NCBI GenBank assembly: GCA_009809945.1
Contig: WTPW01001115.1
Coordinates: 3,962 to 67,961, forward strand
Origin: Gigaspora margarita
Taxonomy: Eukaryota; Glomeromycota; Glomeromycetes; Diversisporales; Gigasporaceae
DNA: 64,000 nucleotides
Reading direction: 5' to 3'
The position numbers and the translations under genes are program-made. The first letter of the stretch is position 1. Each line of letters opens with the position of its first letter. The notes under the pieces were generated by a model. The model was not told where the DNA came from. It saw only the letters and a program-made list of their open reading frames with translations, and ran no database searches. Of this stretch, positions 23,218 through 34,236 are shown piece by piece.

Positions 23218-24600
23218 AGTAGATATAGTCTGTAAAAAAACATAAAGTATAAAAGCAGCTGATGTGAACCCAAGTTCAATATCAAGTCTTAATACTCTTC
23301 ACTAATAAATACAATTATTTATTATTTAAATTAAACAATTATTAGTATCCTCATATACTTTAAATTGTAGCCCCTTTCATAATTGCAAATTGGCTTAATT
23401 TTCTTTGTTAAGTTTTATTAAAAAATGCCTTTTGACTTAGATAAATCACAGTAACAAGTAAGGTTACACATTTACTGTCTAAACTTGCTCTAGTTACCTA
23501 CTATCTTTAAAGAAGTGGATATAGGATAATACTATAATGCTATGGGTAGTGACTACTCTAAGAAATGACTGTATTATTAAACACAACAAATTAAAAAAAA
23601 TTTTTTATCTTATAGTTCTTACTGAACCTATTATATATAGAAAAAAATTTTATCAAATTGGATAATTTTATGTTAGTAATTTAAATATTGTTTATTATAA
23701 ATAGTAGTATTTTAGCAAAGTCATTTTTACTATATTAAATTAGTATTAACTTATTAATATTTCTAAATACCAAAGAATAATTTTACTGAATTTTATAATA
23801 GTATTTTGTAATTAATAAACAATTAGACTATCTTATAAAAAATAGTTAAATATTTATCTATATACAATATTTATAAGGTTTATTCAACTAAATTAATAAA
23901 ATTTCTAGAATTTATTATAATGTTTTCTAATACAAATGAATTAACACAATAACATAATAGGAAATTATTAATTAAATAAGCTTACTTTATATTAAACATA
24001 GATTTTGAAATGAAGGTTTTTATTTGTTGTACTATGATTATATATGTGGCAAAAATATTTTACAACTTTTATTATACTTATATTTAATAAATATATGCAA
24101 CTGTTATTTTTATAACTGCTTTACAGTACTTTTTGAAGTATAATAATTGGTTTGATATTGGTATAAAAATTTTTATATTGGTAAATACTTTTGTATAAGA
24201 CTATATAAAACTTTACAAGCTTTCAAAATCTGTAGATAAAAATTATTAAATAGCAAATCATAGTTAAATTATATAAATTTTATAATTAAATTAGTGGAGA
24301 ATTACTATTACCTTCATATAATGCCAGAATTTGAAAGTTTCTGCTATTAGTAATTCAAATATAATTACAAAGAAAAAAAACTAATAATTTATAATTTTCT
24401 AAACCAATTTAATTATTCTACTCTTTTAGACTTTATTAACTTATTTACAATGTTAGTTAAAAACTTAGCAGATATTTATTTACTTTATACAAAAAAATGA
24501 TATATTAGCTTTTGACAATTCTTATATAAAATTTTCTATTTTTTATACCCTTTAATTGCAATTTAATTCTTATATATTTTTAAGTACACAAACTTTATAT
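23218..24600. other. AT-rich spacer with no gene seen
   Basis: No motif-bearing frame, tandem array or inverted repeat could be supported here. Confidence 0.55.
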
Positions 24601-24811
24601 TGTCAGACCTCTTTATAGTCACAGCCCATATAGTCACACCTCTATCTATCAAATATTTTAAATTTTTTAATAGTTTTCAAATATGTGCAAATATATTACT
24701 AATTGACCTTTGGTCATGTGACTATAACAAAGTATTTTATTTATAGTCACACCTCTATACAATCACCAAAATAGGGCGTGACCAACTTGTGATTATTGAG
24801 AGGTCTGACTG
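24601..24811. mobile_element. Pogo-like MITE, copy 2
   Basis: It starts TGTCAGACCTCTTTATAGTC and ends TGAGAGGTCTGACTG, followed by TA. The interior includes TATTTTATTTATAGTCACAC, which also occurs at 30640-30660 in the split copy. Confidence 0.8.
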
Positions 24812-24959
24812 TATTAAATAGCAAAAGAATTTTATCATTTTTATAGATAAAACAATGAGAATAGAGAGAATTCTTTTTTAATGATGGAAGGCATTTACAT
24901 TCTTTTATACTACTAATTTTTATTATTTCTTGTTACTAATTATACTAAACTAGATTATT

Positions 24960-25110
24960 GTGAATTTAGAGATCTTAATTTATAAATATAAGCCCTACAA
25001 AATCCACTAATACTCTTTTTCTAATAATTTATAACTATAAAAAAAACCTAACAAAAAAGACCCAAAAAAAATTTAAAAATTATATAAAATAAATCCAAAT
25101 TTTATTATAA
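24960..25110. repeat. Diverged copy of the interior of the GTCGGGG-tipped MITE
   Basis: TATAAGCCCT, AAAATCCACTAATACTCTTT and a run of AACC/AAAAGACC words match 47190-47330. The terminal repeats are not preserved. Confidence 0.5.
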
Positions 25111-25776
25111 TTTGATTTTACTATGATTTGTTACAATTTTTCTATTATTTTAAAAGCTCTGTTCAAAAATTATTTATTAAATTTAATAAATACAGTTGAC
25201 ATAAAACTATCTTATATTTAATTATGAGAATAATATTGAGCTTAATCATTTTTGTTCTATGGGTTATGCAATAAATTATAAGCAAAATATATAGAAAAAA
25301 TTTGGCAAATAAAAATTGCAAGGATATAAATTATTCATAATTGAAAATTTCTATTAATTCTTTTTATATTAAAAAAAGATCATCTAGATAACTAAAATAT
25401 TTATAACTTAATATTTTATGAAAGTGAAGATTTTTTCTGTTCAAAGCTTTAAGAATATCATATATATCTTTATATGTGTTTTTACTTATTTCTATAGAGA
25501 TTTTAGTTTCAATTTTTTTATATATCAACAATAATACATGATTAAAAACAAAATATAGATATTTAGACAGTGCAGTAAATAAATATCTAAAAGTCATTAA
25601 TTAGAGATGCATGATTTAAATAATGATTAAGTTTGTTAAATTCATTTTTGAGTTGAATCAATATTTGTAAACAAAAAAAGTCATAAATATTTATATAAAT
25701 ATATACAGGTTTTAAAATTAGTTTGATGTAAAAAGTTTTATGCAATACTTGTTTGATATATAAAGTAATTTTATTA

Positions 25777-26025
25777 ATATGGGGGTAAGTTAGTAGAAAA
25801 GAACAAATTTTTTCTAAGTAAAAGTTTTCTTGACTTTAAGCTTAAATATCTTACCAACCATTTTAATAAGTTTAATATTTTTTTATTTTAATTCTATATA
25901 ATTTCAAGATAAAAAAACAAAAATTTTTAGCAAAATTTATTAAATAGTTGTTAAGATATTTTAATTTAAAAATTAAAAAATTTTACTAAAAATGATTTGT
26001 CCCTTTCTACTGACTCATCCCATAT
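25777..26025. mobile_element. ATATGGG-tipped MITE, copy 3
   Basis: Same ends and interior as copies 1 and 2, with small deletions in both terminal repeats (AGAAAAGAACAAAT; TCCCTTTCTACTGACTCATC). Confidence 0.83.
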
Positions 26026-26483
26026 GTTGCAAAAGCATTTAATCATATTCAAAATAACAAAAAAAATACCAATAACATTATAATTTAGTTGAATCCAAGT
26101 TTGACTAATTCTGCAAATTTTTATTAACATCTAGTACATTTGCTATTTTATTAGCAAAGTATTTATAGAATAAACTTTAAAATTACCCATACTAAACTAT
26201 CAAAGATCCAAATAATAATTATTTATATTATAATTAATATGTTATAAATACAAAATAACTGACTAATCTAAAATTATCTTTGAAGAAATACAGTCAGATC
26301 TCTCTATAGTTACACTCTATTAGTCATATCTCTATATAAGCACCCAATATTGTACAATAGACAAAAAAACCTTATTAGTTACAAATTACTTATAATCACT
26401 ATCACTATAAAAATTTAATTTTTTATCAATTTATTAATAAACTCTTATTATCAGTCATAGGACATGTCCTTTCAATTGCTGTT

Positions 26484-27480
26484 TATAATAAAAATTATAA
26501 TAAAAACATATGAATTTACTATAGATATGAGTTAGAAGATTCTCTTTGATCTAACTTATTAACTTAAAATTAAATTTTTCGAGGATATAGAACAAGGAGA
26601 GAAGAAAAAATTGAGCTTAAAAATCAAATTAAAATTTCGCCGATTTTGCACAAAACGAAAATGTAACTTCGCCAAAAGCGAATATTTTCCGATTTTAAGA
26701 TAATAAGTACATGTAAAATCATGCTCTGAACAACTTTACTTAGTCGAAGAAAGTAGGTTATCTTGTAAGAAAAATGGGTTGTCTATGTGCTAAAGTTAAA
26801 ATTTATCGTATTTCATAATACAACTTTTTTCCTTATTAGGTAACCTACTTTGGGCTCTTAAGCAAAGTTGTTCGGCATGTAATTTTATATCACATTTGAG
26901 ATTGAATCGCGTTTTTCGGGCTTTTTACTAGTGAAAAATGGGTTTAAAGTTGGAAAAAAAAATTTTTTTCTAAAAAAAAAATTTTTTTTTTTAGAAAAAT
27001 TTTTTTTTTCCAACTTTAAACCCATTTTTCACTAGTAAAAAGCCCGAAAAACGCGATTCAATCTCAAATGTGATATAAAATTACATGCCGAACAACTTTG
27101 CTTAAGAGCCCAAAGTAGGTTACCTAATAAGAAAAAAAAGTTGTATTATGAAATACGATAAATTTTAACTTTAGCACATAGACAACCCATTTTTCTTACA
27201 AGATAACCTACTTTCTTCGACTAAGTAAAGTTGTTCAGAGCATGATTTTACATGTACTTATTATCTTAAAATCGGAAAATATTCGCTTTTGGCGAAGTTA
27301 CATTTTCGTTTTGTGCAAAATCGGCGAAATTTTAATTTGATTTTTAAGCTCAATTTTTTCTTCTCTCCTTGTTCTATATCCTCGAAAAATTTAATTTTAA
27401 GTTAATAAGTTAGATCAAAGAGAATCTTCTAACTAATATCTATAGTAAATTCATATGTTTTTATTATAATTTTTATTATA
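26484..27480. repeat. 997-bp almost perfect palindrome
   Basis: The sequence from TATAATAAAAATTATAAT at 26484 reads as the reverse complement of the sequence ending at 27480, over arms of about 498 bp. I found only a few differences (one in the block TAGATAT(G/T)AGTTAG, one or two in a T run near 26836). The centre, near 26982, is an A/T tract. Paired blocks spaced along the arms include GGATATAGAACAAGG, GCCAAAAGCGAATATTTTCC, GAACAACTTTACTTAGTCG and GATTGAATCGCGTTTTTCGG. There is no coding frame and no visible target duplication. Confidence 0.93.
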
Positions 27481-27934
27481 GACAACATTTGGGCCATTTT
27501 TTAAGGACATAGTTACCAATTTTTAATTAAATATAGATTATAAATCTAATTGGCCAATATTGATATTTATGTTTATTTAAAATTTTTTATTAAAAGTTTG
27601 ATAAATAACTTTTGATCCAATGGCCTGATTTGGATAAAACAGGCACCAAAATGTTTGTCTCAAGGAGGCAATTTTAATGTGCCAAAGATATCAAAATCTA
27701 AATCTAATTACCAGTTCCTTAAATAATTAAGAATTTGTATCACTTTATGTATTTAAGAATTGATTAAATTAAATATTTGAGTAAAAAATTCTTTGCAATT
27801 TTGGGATTCTGTTATTAGATTTGGACAATTTAAACTTTTATTAAAATTATCTTATTAAGGGGTCACTTAAAGCCAGGTCCATCACAAAATTGTCCGATGA
27901 TTATCAATCATTGGGTGATCACAGGATTCAATAA

Positions 27935-28017
27935 ATTTTATTTTATTTTTAATATAATAATAATGCTTTTTTATTTAAAATAAAAAAGCATTATTATTAT
28001 AATAAAAATAAAATAAA
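27935..28017. repeat. Perfect AT-rich hairpin inside the MULE
   Basis: TAATATAATAATAATGCTTT and its complement form arms of about 38 bp around ATTTAAAATAAA. It lies between the 3' terminal repeat and the end of the transposase. Confidence 0.75.
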
Positions 28018-28271
28018 TTCAGCATTATAATTAAAAGATGGGTATCGAATTTTATTTTATTTTACTATTATACTGTAATTCTATTTTATTTTATTAATTT
28101 TCTTTATTATTTACTTATTTTATTTCACTTTTTTTGCTTTCAGTTTAGAACCTTATATAAAGAAGATGTTAGTGTTTCAATAAATGCAACTGTCTGCGCT
28201 GCATTACCCTCTTCTTCAACCCTCCAATAAGCATTACGTGTCCTTTTGATTAGCTTATTTACTGTTAAATG

Positions 28272-30163
28272 TCATTTCTCTGCTGTTTTCTCGGCCTCTA
28301 TTTTCCTTGGTAAGTCAATTTCCACTAACTCTCGATTAGTATATACTTCAAACCCACTCTTTACGAACATTTGCTGAAACTGTTCCCAAGCATTAAGAGT
28401 CAACAATTTTTTTTCTCCGTATAGATGCTTGTGAAATATATGCTGACACGGAAGCAAATACTGACAGAAAAAAAGACAATAACAGTTGGGAGACACAAGG
28501 TTTGGTACATCTTTACCCTTTTCTATTCTTTTTTCTACAGCGTGACTTCGCTAACGATTAATTGTTGTATGGGAAATGGGAACTTACAAATTTGGTTTAG
28601 AGCTTCATAATCTATGCCAAATGCTGAGATTTGCTTTGTACGAAATTCAAACGCCGTATTTTCTGTATCCAATTGTTTTTTTTATCAACTGTAATGATTT
28701 TATTACATGCACCTTAATAAATAAATTTTACTATTAAAATTATACTGCGAATGTTCATTAAAAAATAAAAATTATACTACCTATTAACCCGTGATGAGAA
28801 ATAGTCATTCTTTTTAGTTCACTATGGTACGATTCAATCGCATTTGTTGAGGTTATTTGTAAGAGAAGGGGGAATGTTGCCAGGCCCAAAAAGCCTATTG
28901 ATGTGTATTTCCTGCGTAATTTCGTGATATGTATCGTTTGATGTCAGGAACTTGGCATTTATTAATTGCATCCTTAATAAGTTCTTTGCATCCGGTTTTT
29001 GTTACTTTGTGCATCGCATGTATCATTTTACTTCGAACCTTCAGTTCGTAAATTTTACTCATCCAAGTACGAACCACATGGACACTACAAAAGAGAACAT
29101 CGCATATCTGTTCGCCTTTTTGTAAACCTGAGAAAGCCATAAAATGCATTTAGCCTCGACACTACTTTGGTCAGATAGGAAGTAACAGGGCATTCAGGAA
29201 TGTTTAAAATACTGAATTATCTGCAGAGCCTCCGCGACCATCTCGCTGGTTTCAGAACTAACAAAAAAATGAGCACTGATACTCCAAAAGCCATGGTTAG
29301 CCCGAATATATAGCGTAAATAATCTCCAGTCGTATTTGTTGGTTTTATGTGTGAAATCAATTAATGTTAACCACCCGAACTGACAGAGCTTCTCAAGCTA
29401 ATTTGGGTGCGCAAAAATAAAACCTTGAGCTGACCGATTATAACGTTCAACTAAATATCCTTCTTTTTTTCAAAAAAGAATAGATTCTTCAATGTCTATT
29501 TCTAAATTTGAATTGCCTGTAAAATGTGTGTCTTGTGATTCGTAAACCTTTTTTTTATATTATAAACTTCCATTCTTTTTAATTCCTTTATACTAGCGCC
29601 GAGATCCAGCCTCCTTGTTTTATGCTCTTTAATTGCATTGACAATAGCTGGGGACGGGTAATTCCTAATTGCTTCTTTCTTCACCAAGCTACGAACAAGT
29701 CGAGAACATTTCAATTTCTCACTTTCTTTGATAGAATGTGTGTGATCTGGGCTATCTAGATATCATTTAACAAGGACTTTTTGTTCATTAACGAACCTCA
29801 AACCCCTGATTTTGGCATGACATAAATCTGGTTGATGCACTTTCATTTTCCTACATTTTTCGCATGGAACTTCCTCTTTACGACCGCTTGACTGGTTATG
29901 TTTAGTAAAACATCATGCGTATACCACCCACGAGTTGCCATTATTTTGGCTTTTTGAATTGTACTTTTCCAAACATTTGTAGTAAGGGGCCACCATTCCT
30001 TATCAAAATCCTGAACTTGAACTTCAAATGAATGATTGACGTTAAAAAGAAGCCCGCGTCTTTGATCAGGGGTAAGATATGATGATGTATAAAATTTGGT
30101 TATTTGGTTTGTATAAGCATTGAATGTTACTGCTTCATTTTCCTTATCGCCAGTATTATTCAT
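28272..30163 (-). pseudogene. Decayed MULE transposase with SWIM zinc finger
   Basis: Pieces in order on the minus strand: an N-terminal segment from MNNTGDKENEAV (30163); a cysteine-rich stretch near 29870; KCSRLVRSLVKKEA (29710); the catalytic core WLTLIDFTHKTNKYDWRLFTLYIRANHGFW (29390-29290) with the first aspartate; MPCYFLSDQSSVEAK (29190-29150) with the second aspartate; and the SWIM finger CYCLFFCQYLLPCQH (28490-28440), a DNA- or protein-binding fold usual at MULE C-termini. Breaks include a TAG near 29400, two or three frame changes, and four TGA codons (28272, 29194, 29470, 29763) where tryptophan is the likely residue. The frame after 28272 stays open to 28140, so the protein probably ended there. 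Confidence 0.75.
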
Positions 30164-30709
30164 ATCTATCTTCGGTAAAAAAAAAAAAAAATCAACGTTT
30201 TTCTTTTTTAAAAAAAAAAAAAAGTCAAACACTCAAAAAAAAAAAATAGAAAAAATTTGACTTTCGAACTACTAGAGGCCTAGAAGTTACAAGATATTTA
30301 TGAAAAAAATTTTTCGCTCTTTTAACCAAATAAATCTAAACGTCATGTACATCGTGTAAGAAAAAAAAATGTATCGGGAAGAAAAAAAATAAAAAAAAAT
30401 CTATATATAAATTGTACATCCCATAATCACCCAATGATCATCGATCATCAGACAATTTCATGATGGACCTGGCTTTAGCAACCCCCTTATTAAGATAAGC
30501 AGAACATACTGATAGTTATTTTATCCAAATCACCACTGGATCAAAAGTTATTTACTATTAAGTATTTAAATTTTTTACTAGTATACAACTAAACACTCAT
30601 TAGCCTGTGGTTATGTGATTATGACAAGGTATTTTATTTATAGTCTCACTTTTATACAATTATATAATAGGCACAACCAGCTTGGTAATAATATAGAAAG
30701 AAATTGTAT

Positions 30710-31254
30710 TTATCAAAATTAAAAAATAATTATTATGCTAAAAAAGCAAATAAAATAATGAAAATTTTTATATTTTATTTGTTTATTCTTTTAATTATTG
30801 ATTCATTTATTTGTTATATATATATATTTTTTTAACTTTAAAGGCCATCCTGCATTGCCAAATTTTATTTCAGTTGATTGTTATTTATTTAAGGTAGCTG
30901 CGCGATGCTGTCATGCAAAACCAGAAACAGAAGAATCAGTAGGTCATATCAGAGGTTTTAAAGGATTAAATGTTTAACATTTTATTAATAGCGATTAATA
31001 AATTATATATGTTTTAGTTTTTTGTATGGGGCACAGAGTTTGTATATATTGGTTTATGTATTAAATTTTTGAAATGAATGTATTATTTCATTAATTATTT
31101 AGTAGCTTGTTGGTTATGTGCTGATGTTCTGTCTGCTTTTCTGTGTTTATCATTTAATTGTGTTTAAAATTTAAATGTATTTGGTATGATAATGAGATAT
31201 GGTATAGGGAGTATTTTATATTGAGAATGGTATCATATCAGTATTAGTAAATGT

Positions 31255-31285
<31 letters not shown>

Positions 31286-31975
31286 CTATATATTTGAAAA
31301 TCGATCTGGTTGACTGGTAAGTGGCGTTTTTAGTGTTTGATTAGGTTGGGATCTTAAAATGATAATTGTTAATGATTATGAATTGATTACATTAAAGTCT
31401 AATAGCTAACGCTTTTAAAAATGGTTTAATATATGAATATAATTAAATTTAAACAAATGGTTAAAATTTTGTAGTTAAAGTGTGACAAAGCAGAGTTGGA
31501 TAAAGTTTGTGTGTAGTAATAAAGAATTGAATTGGTGCTTTTTTTATTGTATGTAACAGAATGTTTATAATAATGTAGACATTTTCTTGATAAAAGCTTT
31601 GAATAATTCTTTAATTGTGCATTTGCTTGTTGTTGGACCTTTGTTAATTTAATATAATTCAGCTTAGTTTAAGTTTTGTAGTAAGTATACGCAATTAGAT
31701 GATTTTGATTCTAATTACAGTTTGTTTGCTCATAATATTTGAAAAGTTTTCTGTATAATTTTATTAAAAGTAAATTTCAGTAGGGTGAAATACAATAATT
31801 ATTATAGAGTTTAATTTGATAAATAAACTGGAATATAAAGTAGTAGTTATAGTTGTTATTGTAAAAATTATGAAAGTTTACATAATAAACATTTTTAAAT
31901 AAAAATCTATTTGAATAGTTTTTTTTTTAATAATATTCTATTTTATTTTTATATTAGACAAAAGTTTTCTATGTT
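30710..31975. other. AT-rich spacer with a TA microsatellite; 3' flank of the Helitron
   Basis: A (TA)n run of about 12 units lies at 31256-31280. No frame with a known motif. The 3' terminus of the Helitron (hairpin plus CTRR) should lie here but I could not identify it with confidence. Confidence 0.5.
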
Positions 31976-34206
31976 TTATAGCTGAATGTTTGGCCAAGTT
32001 TTTAGTTGAGCAGTTTTTTGTGCACATTCTTCAATACGTAAAAATTCTGCATGATGTGTGGGAGATAATTGCATGTTCAATATAGATTTGTTAAATGGTT
32101 TTAGAATTAGCAAATCATCCAATCTTTGTGCTCTAGAAAGCATCAAATATGCACTATTGTTAACTTGTTTTTCTGATAGATCAACAATTATTTTCTCAAG
32201 TGTGCGTCTCTGGGATTTAAAGTCTGTAAATGCAAATGCAGGTGCTAAAGGGAGTTGTAAATGCTGAAATTTTTTGCGAATTTTAGAACCATCATGATTC
32301 CAAATTGTGTGTGTACATGGACGCTTAATAGAGTAAATAGGTATATGATTAGGAGGAAGATTTTTATAGGCACTGGGTGATTTACCAATCAATTCAACAA
32401 TAACATATTTTGGTGGAGTTTCTAGTATTATAGAATTTTCACATGAAAATGAAGTATTAATAAAACTTTTATCATATACAATTTGTTGAAAAATTCCTAG
32501 TGAGTCATTTGCTATATTATCATTAGTACAGATATTGGTTGTTATAACAACTTTCATATTATTTGATAATGGCAAAATTCCAGAGAGCGCATTTTCTTTA
32601 GTATTAGAAGTTGATAAAAATCTGAGCTGGATATTTCTAGTAAGATTTTTTCGATTATATGAGTCTTGTGCACAAGAGTAAATAATAGGTTGATTATTAA
32701 TACTAGCATGTTCTTTTGTAGCATCAAAATTGAGCTGAATACAAAGATCATTTCTTGTTACTAAAAATGTTGCATTTTTCCATTTTTCAGAGTTAACTCT
32801 ATTGTCTCCAATAATTCTTGATTGTAAAGCAGATATTTGAATTTTGGTAAGATTTTTGTTACGCATATTTTTAAGAATTTTAGCATAAAAAGGGTCATTT
32901 ATTTGTCACATTGGAGTTTTTAATTGAATGGCATATTTGATATTTAACCAAAGATTCCTTTCTGTTGTATTAATAACTGTTTGAGAATTAATTGGTAAAG
33001 GGTTATTATTTGTATTTTTTGATTTTATGGTATCAGGTATAGAAGCAATATGATTTATTTTATTTGGCATATATAATGCTATATCTAAAACAGGTGGTAA
33101 TTGCATAAAATCTTTAGCAAACAGAATATTTATTCCTGCGAACGGTGTGGAATTGTTTGTTGCTTTTATTTTTTTTTGTAAAATCATGAAACCGTGAAAG
33201 GAGATTCTGTCCAATCTTAGAAACTTCATCTATTATAGCATATTCTATATTAGACCAAAATTCTTGGAGCTGATGCAAAGATTCACCTGATAATTTTGAG
33301 TAACTATTTCTATATTCATTAAAACCAAAGCTATATGCTGAATGGATAGTACTCCCACTTATATTTACTGCAGCAATTCCAGTAGGAGCTAATACGATTA
33401 ATGACATGTTGTAAAGTGTGCTTGAAGTATGAGCAAATTGCATGGATAACTCTAGATTTACCAGATCTACCTGCTCTGGTAAGATGAAGTAGTAGTTGTG
33501 ATGGCTTATTTACACAGGTTGGTTTATTTCTTTGATGATGATCACAAAAAAGAAAATATGCTTTTTTTTGCTCATCATTCAAATCCGATCTGAATTTTTC
33601 TAATTCACTCTTATTTTTTTCTATTGGATTGATATTTAAAGACATGTTTTTATTTATATTATATGAAAGACTTGTGTGAATATCTAGTAGTTCAGTATTT
33701 TCATAAGCAGGTTTATTATATTGCAATAATGTTTTTCGAGAGGCAATTGTAGTCTGCCAGATTTTTAGTTGATTATCATCATCAATATTACTTGGACGTA
33801 ATATTTCTGAATCTGGGCAAGCTGATATATCAAAATTATTTAGTGATATACAAGGTTTTAAAAAAAATCTGCCTCTGATTCGCAAAATTTTCATTATATC
33901 ATCAACCATTCTAATGTTTTTAAAGCCAGATCTAATAATTGCTCTAGGATCAAATATAGATATATCTTTATTATAAGTATTGTCAGTTTGTAAATCATCA
34001 TCAGAAAAAGTTAATTCATCATCAGGATCGAATTCAGAAAAAGTTCGATTTATACGGCGAGCTTTTGCAAGTTCTGGATTATTTATTGCATTTTGACGTA
34101 GTTCTGGATCAAGTACAGATTCTTCAGAACATTTATGTAGCAATTCTATATTATAGATTATAGACTTTAAACGAGATGATAAATTTGGGTTATTAAAAAA
34201 ACGCAT
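31976..34206 (-). pseudogene. Helitron helicase module
   Basis: Successive minus-strand segments give LNDEQKKAYFLFCDHH, Walker A TRAGRSGKSRVIHAI (33480), LAPTGIAAVNISGSTIHSA (33370), Walker B YAIIDEVSKIG (33240), AGINILFAKDFMQLPPV (33100) and the terminal motifs FTDFKSQRRTLEKIIVDL and AYLMLSRAQRLDDLLILKPF (32220-32080). These are the ordered motifs of a PIF1-type 5'-3' helicase. The first Walker glycines are altered (AGRSGKS rather than GxGGxGKS). Frame changes lie near 33430 and 33200, and a TGA lies at 32906-32908. The last segment (32866-31976, 296 residues) is fully open to its natural stop. The module would have unwound donor DNA during rolling-circle transposition. Confidence 0.85.
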
Positions 34207-34236
34207 AGCATGCTTCAGCCCAAAGCAATAATTTTC

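Larger units (their letters stand above)
27590..30575 (-). mobile_element. MULE DNA transposon with long terminal inverted repeats
   Basis: The inner terminal repeats are AAAGCCAGGTCCATCA at 27870 and TGATGGACCTGGCTTT ending at 30476, extending inwards to GATCATTGGGTGAT-type blocks (about 57 bp). Pairing continues outwards through CTTATTAAGGGG / CCCCTTATTAAG and again through AATAACTTTTGATCCA-TGG and GATTTGGATAAAA (27605-27640; 30521-30560). The left side has about 180 bp more between these blocks. Long terminal repeats and the decayed minus-strand transposase inside fit a Mutator-like element. No clean 8-10 bp target duplication was found. Confidence 0.75.
26291..30709. mobile_element. Pogo-like MITE, copy 3, split by about 4.1 kb of nested insertions
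   Basis: The left half (26291 to about 26460) starts CAGTCAGATCTCTCTATAGT after TA. The right half (about 30580-30709) carries GTTATGTGATTATGAC, AAGGTATTTTATTTATAGTC and ACAACCAGCTTGGT, matching 24710-24800. Between them lie a 1-kb palindrome and a MULE. The two halves together equal one MITE of the length seen at 24601-24811 plus some extra sequence, so the insertions came after it. The right tip is eroded. Confidence 0.7.

Noticed and set aside
25364-25597. A 77-codon minus-strand frame
   Set aside because: Lysine/isoleucine-rich as expected from random AT-rich sequence; no motif.
26484-27480. CRISPR array or origin of replication
   Set aside because: There are no spaced direct repeats, and a single long palindrome in a eukaryotic transposon cluster is better described as a foldback.
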